From contig JAICIL010000038.1 in the NCBI GenBank assembly GCA_025924435.1, forward strand, positions 1-20,692: 20,692 nucleotides of DNA, given 5' to 3'. The translations under genes and the position numbers were made by a program. This document shows positions 15,015-20,692 of this stretch, piece after piece. The notes beneath the pieces are model-generated. The model saw only the letters and a list, made by a program, of their open reading frames with translations. It was not told the DNA's origin and searched no databases. The DNA comes from Chloroflexia bacterium (GTDB taxonomy: Bacteria; Chloroflexota; Chloroflexia; Thermomicrobiales; JALYUS01). Numbering within the stretch: the first letter of the stretch is position 1; every line of letters begins with the position of its first letter.

Positions 15015-16172
15015 CTACTCCAGCGCCCCGAGGCCGGTGATCTGCCGGCCGACGATCAGCGTGTGGATGTCGTGCGTGCCCTCGTAGGTGTCCACCGTCT
15101 CCAGATTGAGCATGTGGCGGATGACCGGATACTCGGTCGTGATGCCGTTGCCGCCGAGGATCTCGCGGGCGAGGCGCGCGCCGTTCAAGGCGACGCGGAC
15201 GTTGTTGCGCTTGGCCATCGAGACCTGCGCGAAGGTCATCTCCTGCGCGTCCTTGAGCGCGCCGAGCCGGTGGACCATCAGCAGGCCGAGGCTGTGGTCG
15301 GTCACCATCCGCACCAGTTTATCCTGCACCAGTTGGCGCGCGCCGATTGGCTTGCCGAAGGTCGTGCGCGTCTCGGCGTACTCCTTCGCCGTCGTGTAGA
15401 CCGTCTCCAGCGCGCCGAGCGCGCCCCAGGCGATGCCGTAACGCGCCTGCGTCAGGCAGCCGAGGGGGGAACGCAGCCCGCCGGACCCCGGCAGCAGGGC
15501 ATCGCCCGGCACGCGGCAATCTTGCAGCGCGATCTCGCCGGTGATGCTGGCGCGCATGCTCATCTTCGACTTGATCTTCGGCGCGCTGAAGCCGGGCGTG
15601 TCGGTCGGCACGATGAAGCCGCGCACCACGCCCTCGTCGTCCTTCGCCCAGACGACGGCGATGTCGGCGATGGGGCTGTTGGTGATCCACATCTTGGCGC
15701 CGTTCAGCACCCAGCCGTCGCCGTCGCGGCGGGCGCGGGTGCGCATCGCGCCGGGGTCGCTGCCGCCGTCGCTCTCGGTCAGGCCGAAGCAGCCGATCAG
15801 CCGCCCGGCGGCGAGTTCCGGCAGGTAGCGGCGCTTCTGCTCTTCGGAGCCGTAGGAGTAGATCGGGTACATCACCAAGGCGCTCTGCACCGAGGAGAAC
15901 GAGCGCAGGCCGCTGTCGCCCCGCTCCAACTCGTACTGAATCAGCCCGTACGCGATGTTATCCAGCCCGGCGCAGCCGTACTCCTCCGGCAGGTTCGCCC
16001 CGAACACCCCCAGTTCGGCGAACTTCTTCACGAGGTGCCGCGGGAATTCGTGGTTGTCCCACCACTCGCGGATGCCGGGCAGCACCTCGCGGTCCACGAA
16101 GGTGCGGGTCGTCTGCTGGATCGCGCGCTGCTCCGGCGTCAGCAGCCCGCCGACCGCGAAGAAATCGAGCAT
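15015..16172 (-). CDS. gcdH: Glutaryl-CoA dehydrogenase-like acyl-CoA dehydrogenase
   Basis: This 385-aa flavoprotein should oxidise and decarboxylate glutaryl-CoA to crotonyl-CoA in lysine, tryptophan or aromatic degradation. It has the acyl-CoA dehydrogenase layout: an N-terminal helical part, a middle beta domain (GCFGLTESDGGSDPGAM, WITNSPIADI) and a C-terminal helical part. Residues typical of glutaryl-CoA dehydrogenase are present: ELERGDSGLRS with R90 matching the arginine that binds the glutaryl carboxylate, and catalytic E364 in DTYEGTHDIH. The start at 16172 is preceded by GGGAGGAAGG. The gene stands alone, convergent with hicA (17-bp gap), with no electron-transfer flavoprotein or other lysine-degradation gene in view. 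Function in the cell is inferred from family resemblance. Confidence 0.88.
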   Translation of the reverse strand: MLDFFAVGGLLTPEQRAIQQTTRTFVDREVLPGIREWWDNHEFPRHLVKKFAELGVFGANLPEEYGCAGLDNIAYGLIQYELERGDSGLRSFSSVQSALVMYPIYSYGSEEQKRRYLPELAAGRLIGCFGLTESDGGSDPGAMRTRARRDGDGWVLNGAKMWITNSPIADIAVVWAKDDEGVVRGFIVPTDTPGFSAPKIKSKMSMRASITGEIALQDCRVPGDALLPGSGGLRSPLGCLTQARYGIAWGALGALETVYTTAKEYAETRTTFGKPIGARQLVQDKLVRMVTDHSLGLLMVHRLGALKDAQEMTFAQVSMAKRNNVRVALNGARLAREILGGNGITTEYPVIRHMLNLETVDTYEGTHDIHTLIVGRQITGLGALE

Positions 16173-16284
16173 CTGGCCTTCCTCCCGTCACTCCAACAGC
16201 CCCGCGCCCGCTCGCGTCGGCACGCCAAGACTATCCGCTCTGTCGCGCCGCCGTCAATCGCCGCGCGCGGGCATCCGAATCCAT

Positions 16285-16330
16285 CTCGATCCTCACGTTT
16301 CCATTATCGTGTATTATCGCTGAGTGAAAT
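16285..16330. promoter_or_regulatory. Possible divergent promoters between gcdH and the ABC exporter
   Basis: This AT-richer stretch in the 220-bp divergent gap contains TATTAT (16312-16317) on + and GATAAT-type hexamers on -. A TTTCAC hexamer stands about 15 nt upstream of one GATAAT on the - strand. The hexamers fit -10 elements for the two divergent genes, but the -35 matches are weak. Confidence 0.3.
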
Positions 16331-16393
16331 GTGCGCCGCTCGCGTCCCCGGCATACGGGCGTTTGCACGCGGTAAGGGTCATGGGAGGGCGTG

Positions 16394-18256
16394 ATGCTCG
16401 ATCAGCACAGCCTGCGCTATCTGGTACGGCGGTTGTTGCGCCACGCGTGGGACACGCCGCTCCTGGCGATCGGCGGCATCCTGAGCATCTTCCTGAGCAT
16501 CGCCTTCTCGCTCCTCCAACCGTTGCTCATCCGCTCGCTCATCAACAATGGCATCGCCGCCGGGCAGCATCGCCGGCTGATCGAGGTCTCCATCGCCATC
16601 ATGATCGTCGCCGTCCTCTCGGCGGTGACGACCTATTTCCGCTCCGTGACGACGCAGTGGATCGGCGAGAAGGTCTCGTACGATCTGCGCAACCGCCTCT
16701 TTCGCCACCTCGAAGCGCTCTCCTTCTCCTTCTACGACGTCTCCCAGACGGGCCAACTGCTCTCCCGCCTGACAGAGGATATCCGGAACATCCGCCGCTT
16801 CTACTCGCCCGCCTTCCGCGTCCTGCTGCAAACGTCCGTCCTCGTCCTGGGCAGCGTGGTCATCATGTTCACGCTGAATTGGCAACTCGCGCTGCTCGCG
16901 CTAGCGATCGTGCCCGTCCTGTTGTGCGTGACGCTCGTCTTCGGCACGCGCGTGCGGCCCCGGTATTTGCGGGCGCAGCAGCAGTACGGGCAGGCGATGA
17001 ATGTGTTGCAGGAGAACCTGGCCGGGATGCGGCTCGTCCGCGCGTTCGGGCGCGAGCATTTCGAGTCCGCGAAGTTCGCGACGGCGGGGATGACCTACTT
17101 TAACCGTCAGATGGACGCCGCGAAACTCTCCGTGCTGGCGAACGCCAACATGCCGATGATCACCGGCGTCGGCACGGCGGTCGTGATCGGCGTCGGCGGG
17201 CTGGAGGTGATCCACGGGCAAATCCAGGTCGGTACGCTGCTCGCCTTCTACCTCTACCTGACGCAACTCACCGACCCGATCCGGCAAATCGGCTCGATCG
17301 TCAACAATGTCGCGCTCGCCCTCGCCAGCACGGAGCGCGTCTACGAGGTGCTGGAACGCCGCCCGCGCATCCTCACCCCGCCGGACGCCTATCGCCCCGC
17401 CGAGGTGCGCGGCCATGTGATCTTCGATGATGTCCGGTTCGCGTACACGCGCGAGAGCCGGGATGTCCTGCGCGGCATTTCGATCAACGCGCCGCCCGGC
17501 TCGGTCGTCGCGCTGGTCGGGGCGACGGGCAGCGGCAAGAGCAGCATCATCCAACTGCTTGCCCGCTTCTACGATGTCCGCTCCGGCAGCGTGCGTGTGG
17601 ACGGCATTGACGTCCGCCAGTGGGACCTCCCGACGCTGCGCGCGAACGTCGGCTTCGTCCTGCAGGAGACGTTCCTCTTCTCCGACTCGATCCACGAGAA
17701 CATCGCCTACGGTCGCCCGGACGCCACGCGCGCCGACGTGATCGCGGCGGCGCAGGCGGCGCAGGCGCACAACTTCATCTCCCGCCTCCCGGAGGGGTAC
17801 GACACATTGCTCGGCGAGCGGGGCGTCAACCTCTCCGGCGGGCAGAAGCAGCGCGTCGCCATCGCCCGCGCCCTCCTGCTCAACCCGCGCATCCTCGTTC
17901 TGGACGACGCGACGAGCAGCGTGGACATGGAGACGGAGTACGAGATTCAGCAGGCCCTTAATGTCCTCATGGAGGGGCGGACGACTTTCATCATCGCCCA
18001 GCGGCTCTCGAGCGTCCGCACCGCCGATCAGATCTGCGTCCTCCACGACGGCGAGATCGTCGAGCGCGGCACGCACGCGGACCTGCTCGCGCTCGGCGGG
18101 CGATACCGGCAAATCTACGACGTGCAGACGCAGGGAACCTCACCCCCCGGCCCCCTCGCCATCGCGATGGCTCCGTACGAGAGGGAGAGCACATCCGGCT
18201 CGCTCCCCTCGCCCCGTGAGGGAGAGGGGTTGGGGGTGAGGGAAGGAGACGGATGA
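16394..18256 (+). CDS. Heterodimeric ABC exporter subunit A (degenerate ATPase motifs)
   Basis: This 620-aa protein is a type IV ABC exporter half-transporter with six membrane helices (about residues 20-310) and a C-terminal nucleotide-binding domain. Walker A is GATGSGKSS (K382) and the signature is canonical LSGGQ (480-484). The residue after the Walker B Asp is Asp (D504-D505, LVLDDATSSVD) instead of Glu, and the switch-loop His is Gln (IIAQRLSS, Q536). This combination marks the degenerate-site subunit of heterodimeric exporters of the TM287/288, BmrCD and LmrCD type. ATG 16394 is preceded by GGGAGGG; GTG 16391 is an alternative. Residues 582-620 are encoded by a palindromic repeat and are not part of the fold. 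The stop overlaps the next gene by 4 bp (ATGA). Substrate is unknown; lipids or drugs are typical. Confidence 0.92.
   Translation: MLDQHSLRYLVRRLLRHAWDTPLLAIGGILSIFLSIAFSLLQPLLIRSLINNGIAAGQHRRLIEVSIAIMIVAVLSAVTTYFRSVTTQWIGEKVSYDLRNRLFRHLEALSFSFYDVSQTGQLLSRLTEDIRNIRRFYSPAFRVLLQTSVLVLGSVVIMFTLNWQLALLALAIVPVLLCVTLVFGTRVRPRYLRAQQQYGQAMNVLQENLAGMRLVRAFGREHFESAKFATAGMTYFNRQMDAAKLSVLANANMPMITGVGTAVVIGVGGLEVIHGQIQVGTLLAFYLYLTQLTDPIRQIGSIVNNVALALASTERVYEVLERRPRILTPPDAYRPAEVRGHVIFDDVRFAYTRESRDVLRGISINAPPGSVVALVGATGSGKSSIIQLLARFYDVRSGSVRVDGIDVRQWDLPTLRANVGFVLQETFLFSDSIHENIAYGRPDATRADVIAAAQAAQAHNFISRLPEGYDTLLGERGVNLSGGQKQRVAIARALLLNPRILVLDDATSSVDMETEYEIQQALNVLMEGRTTFIIAQRLSSVRTADQICVLHDGEIVERGTHADLLALGGRYRQIYDVQTQGTSPPGPLAIAMAPYERESTSGSLPSPREGEGLGVREGDG
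18138..18241. repeat. C-rich palindromic repeat encoding the C-terminus of exporter subunit A
   Basis: CCTCACCCCC (18138-18147) pairs perfectly with GGGGGTGAGG (18232-18241). The inner part contains ATGGCTCCGTACGAGAGGG, identical to 5740-5758, and further CCCCTC/GAGGGG pairs. Read in the gene's frame it gives the Pro/Gly/Glu-rich tail SPPGPLAIAMAPYERES and following residues, ending just before the overlap with subunit B. Confidence 0.8.
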
Positions 18257-20133
18257 GCAAGGTAGCGACGGAGACCGCCGATGGCGCGGCGGAGAGCATC
18301 ACCAATGCCAGGCCGGGGGCGAAGCCGTACCTCTCGCTCGATGACCGCGAGAACGATCTCGGGCGCGGCCTGAACCGCGAGAGCGCACAGCGCCTGCTCG
18401 CCTTCCTGCGGCCGTACCGGGCGCAATGCGCGCTCTCGCTCGTCGCGATCACCGTCCAGACGCTCGGCGAACTGGCGCTCCCCCGCCTCCTGGGCATCGC
18501 CATTGACCGGGGCATCGCGCGCGACAGCACGCACACACTCTTCGTCGCGGTCGGCGCGTTCCTCGCCTGCGTCCTCATCGTCTTCGGCGCGCGCTGGACG
18601 CAGGGATATACGACGACGCGAATCGGCAACCGCGTGATCTTCGATCTGCGCTACGCCCTCTTCCGGCACATCCAGATCCTCGGCTTCAAGACCTTCGACC
18701 GGATGGGCGTCGGGCGGCTCATCTCGCGCGTGCAGAACGATGTCTCCGTCCTCCAGGATTTGCTGACGGACGGCATCATCGGCCTCTTCGCGGACCTGCT
18801 CGTGCTCGTCGGCATCATCATCGCCATGCTGACGATCAATGTCGAACTGGCGCTCCTCTCGTACATCGTCCTGCCGATGATGGTGGTGATCGTGATGATC
18901 TGGCGGCGGTTCGCGATCCGCGTCTATCGCGCCGTGCGCGCCGCGACGAGCCGCCTCACCGGCTACTCGGCGGAGAACATCAGCGGCATGCGCGCCATCC
19001 AATCGTTCCGGCGCGAGCAGGAGAACTTCAACCGCTTCGAGCGGCTGAACCGCAATGTCTACGACCAGACGACGCACTCGATCCGCCTCAACTCCGTGCT
19101 CGCCCCCAGCGTCGAGATGATGAGCGGCCTGGCGACGGTGATCGTCCTGATTATCGGCGGCAACGCCGTGATTAACGGCACGCTGACAATCGGCGCGCTG
19201 ACCGCCTTCATCGGCTACGTGGCGCGCTTCTTCCAGCCCGTCCGCACGCTCTCGGATCGTTACAACACGCTCCAGGCCGCCACCGTCGCCGCCGAACGCG
19301 TCTTCGAGTTGCTCGACGAGCCGCCGGACATCACCGACGCGCCGGATGCCGCCACGCTGCCGCGCATCGCGGGCGAGATCCGCTTCGATCACGTCACCTT
19401 CGGCTACGGCACGACGCCGGTGCTGCGCGATATTGACCTGACCATCCCGCCCGGCGCGACGGTGGCCTTCGTCGGGCCGACGGGCGCGGGGAAGTCGAGC
19501 ACAATCAACCTCGTGCCGCGCTTCTACGATGTCTGGGATGGCCGCGTGCTCGTTGACGGTTACGACGTGCGCGATGTGACGCTCGAATCGCTGCGCAGCC
19601 AGTTCGGCATCGTTTTGCAGGATACCTTCCTCTTCTCCACCACCATCGCGGAGAATATCCGCTTCGGCAGGCTCGGCGCGACCGACGCGGAGGTCGAGGC
19701 GGCGGCGCGGGCGGTCGGCGTGCACGACTTCATCGCCCAATTGCCGGAGGGGTACGAGTCGGAAGTCGGCGAGCGGGGCAGTGGCCTGAGCGTCGGCCAG
19801 CGGCAACTAATCGCCTTCGCCCGCGTCGTCCTCGCCGACCCGCGCATCGTCGTCCTCGACGAGGCGACGAGCAGCGTGGACACACAGACGGAGCAGATCA
19901 TCCAGGAGGCCCTGCGGACGGTGCTGCACGGCCGCACCTCGCTCGTCATCGCCCACCGCCTCTCGACAATCGTCGAGGCGGATATGATCGTCGTCATTGA
20001 CGGCGGGCGCATCGTCGAGCGCGGCACACATGCGGAACTGATGGCCCAACAGGGCCAGTACCACCGCCTCTACACCACCGCCCTCCGCCACACGAACGAC
20101 GGCATGGGCGCGATGGCGATGCTGGAAACATAA
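18253..20133 (+). CDS. Heterodimeric ABC exporter subunit B (canonical catalytic motifs)
   Basis: This 626-aa half-transporter is the partner of the preceding gene, with six membrane helices (about residues 60-350) and a nucleotide-binding domain. Walker A is GPTGAGKSS (K414), Walker B ends in D536-E537 (VVLDEATSSVD) with the catalytic Glu, and the switch His is present (H568, VIAHRLST). Its signature is LSVGQ (512-516) instead of LSGGQ. Paired with subunit A this gives one full ATPase site (B Walker motifs with A LSGGQ) and one degenerate site (A Walker motifs with B LSVGQ). The start overlaps the stop of subunit A, and AAGGAG (18243-18248) at the end of the repeat precedes it. An extra hydrophilic N-terminus of about 50 residues comes before the first helix. 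Confidence 0.92.
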   Translation: MSKVATETADGAAESITNARPGAKPYLSLDDRENDLGRGLNRESAQRLLAFLRPYRAQCALSLVAITVQTLGELALPRLLGIAIDRGIARDSTHTLFVAVGAFLACVLIVFGARWTQGYTTTRIGNRVIFDLRYALFRHIQILGFKTFDRMGVGRLISRVQNDVSVLQDLLTDGIIGLFADLLVLVGIIIAMLTINVELALLSYIVLPMMVVIVMIWRRFAIRVYRAVRAATSRLTGYSAENISGMRAIQSFRREQENFNRFERLNRNVYDQTTHSIRLNSVLAPSVEMMSGLATVIVLIIGGNAVINGTLTIGALTAFIGYVARFFQPVRTLSDRYNTLQAATVAAERVFELLDEPPDITDAPDAATLPRIAGEIRFDHVTFGYGTTPVLRDIDLTIPPGATVAFVGPTGAGKSSTINLVPRFYDVWDGRVLVDGYDVRDVTLESLRSQFGIVLQDTFLFSTTIAENIRFGRLGATDAEVEAAARAVGVHDFIAQLPEGYESEVGERGSGLSVGQRQLIAFARVVLADPRIVVLDEATSSVDTQTEQIIQEALRTVLHGRTSLVIAHRLSTIVEADMIVVIDGGRIVERGTHAELMAQQGQYHRLYTTALRHTNDGMGAMAMLET

Positions 20134-20142
20134 CTTTCGGCA

Positions 20143-20616
20143 TCAGGAACTGCGCCTAATTTCTCTGAGCGCTAATTTCTCAACGTCGATTTCTATCAGA
20201 AATATATCACCAAGCAAGTGCCGATTTGTCGCGAAGTAATGATCTGCCAGGCTCATCCCGTTTGATAATCGCAAGTCTTGTCGCAAGGTAATGAAGCGAA
20301 TCGTGCCAAGGGGTAAGAACGTCAAGTAGAATGCCGCTTCGTTGATATGCCCGATCTTCGCACTGGGGGGGTTATTGCCTCGTGTCCATGTGTAATCTTT
20401 GCACTCGCCGATTAAGTGCCGGTCGCTCGAAACAAGATCAAACTTATGCTTCTTCGGTGGATCACCGATCGGGATTGGGTAATTCATCTCGAATTCCACA
20501 CCGAAATGTGTAGCAAGGAGTGCTGCTGCCAGCCGATGGAATGCCCTCCCCGGACCTTCGCCCTGTCGAAGTGGTTGCACTTGGTCTTCACTTTCCGATA
20601 ACGAAAAACGTACCAT
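20143..20616 (-). CDS. PD-(D/E)XK nuclease-fold hypothetical protein
   Basis: This 157-aa protein has a compact PD-(D/E)XK pattern: an N-terminal helix GRAFHRLAAALLATHFG, then D60 (KKHKFDLVS), and E71-x-K73 (IGECKDY). This is the metal-binding and catalytic arrangement of restriction endonucleases, Holliday junction resolvases and related nucleases. WTRGNNPPSAKIGHINEAAFYL follows and may bind DNA or hold the active-site helix. No methyltransferase or other restriction gene is visible, although the window ends about 75 bp upstream of its start. The coding region is clearly poorer in GC than the rest of the window and uses A/T-ending codons freely, which suggests recent transfer. It converges on the ABC exporter with a 9-bp gap. 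No strong ribosome site supports the start at 20616. Confidence 0.7.
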   Translation of the reverse strand: MVRFSLSESEDQVQPLRQGEGPGRAFHRLAAALLATHFGVEFEMNYPIPIGDPPKKHKFDLVSSDRHLIGECKDYTWTRGNNPPSAKIGHINEAAFYLTFLPLGTIRFITLRQDLRLSNGMSLADHYFATNRHLLGDIFLIEIDVEKLALREIRRSS

Positions 20617-20643
20617 GATGCTGCGGCCTCTTATTACCTTGTA

Positions 20644-20692
20644 GGGGCGGGGGGGGGGGGGCCCCGCCCCGCGGGGGTGAAGGCCCCCCCAA
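20644..20692. repeat. GC-only inverted repeat with 13-G run at the sequence end
   Basis: GGGGCGGGG (20644-20652) and CCCCGCCCC (20662-20670) are complementary, separated only by G, which makes a run of 13 G (20649-20661). A C7 run follows at 20684-20690. It could be a further palindromic repeat at which the assembly stopped, and the homopolymer length may be a sequencing error. Confidence 0.6.

Noticed and set aside
14982..16394. Open + frame of 470 codons over the gcdH region
   Set aside because: It is antisense to a gene with full glutaryl-CoA dehydrogenase motifs, and its product is a low-complexity Ala/Arg/His/Val sequence.

Overview
This is a GC-rich bacterial segment with one short AT-richer patch at its right end. 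The gene content and style suggest a Chloroflexota bacterium, perhaps close to Thermomicrobia. The supporting signs are a twin-arginine lipoprotein sugar-binding protein with an Ala/Thr linker, a ROK kinase without zinc cysteines, a large soluble multi-GAF histidine kinase, and many palindromic intergenic repeats. No rRNA or tRNA was seen, so the lineage call is an inference. The right edge looks like a natural contig end: it finishes in a run of 13 G next to a GC-only inverted repeat.

Left part (1-7286, all +): the 3' part of a ROK-family sugar kinase, an amidohydrolase-2 family enzyme, a CUT1-type sugar ABC importer (lipoprotein binding protein and two permeases, no ATPase), and an argininosuccinate-lyase-like enzyme of the fumarase/aspartase superfamily. 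Together they look like a locus for taking up and processing an unknown carbohydrate or carbohydrate-amine. Almost every junction carries an inverted repeat, and one of these lies inside the coding sequence of the second permease.

Middle (7356-13667): a signalling block. A receiver-only response regulator on - is divergent from a soluble histidine kinase with seven tandem GAF domains (about 1426 aa). The kinase is followed by a NarL/LuxR-type response regulator and an isochorismatase-family cysteine hydrolase.

Accessory patch (13668-14997): two hairpins, a 50-aa small ORF, a rho-independent-type terminator, a decayed ISAs1-like transposase fragment on -, and a hicB-hicA toxin-antitoxin pair.

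Right part: a glutaryl-CoA dehydrogenase-like gene on -, then two overlapping + genes for a heterodimeric ABC exporter. Its motifs show one canonical and one degenerate ATPase site. The C-terminus of the first exporter subunit is encoded by a repeat. The window ends with a lower-GC PD-(D/E)XK nuclease-fold gene on -, probably acquired horizontally.
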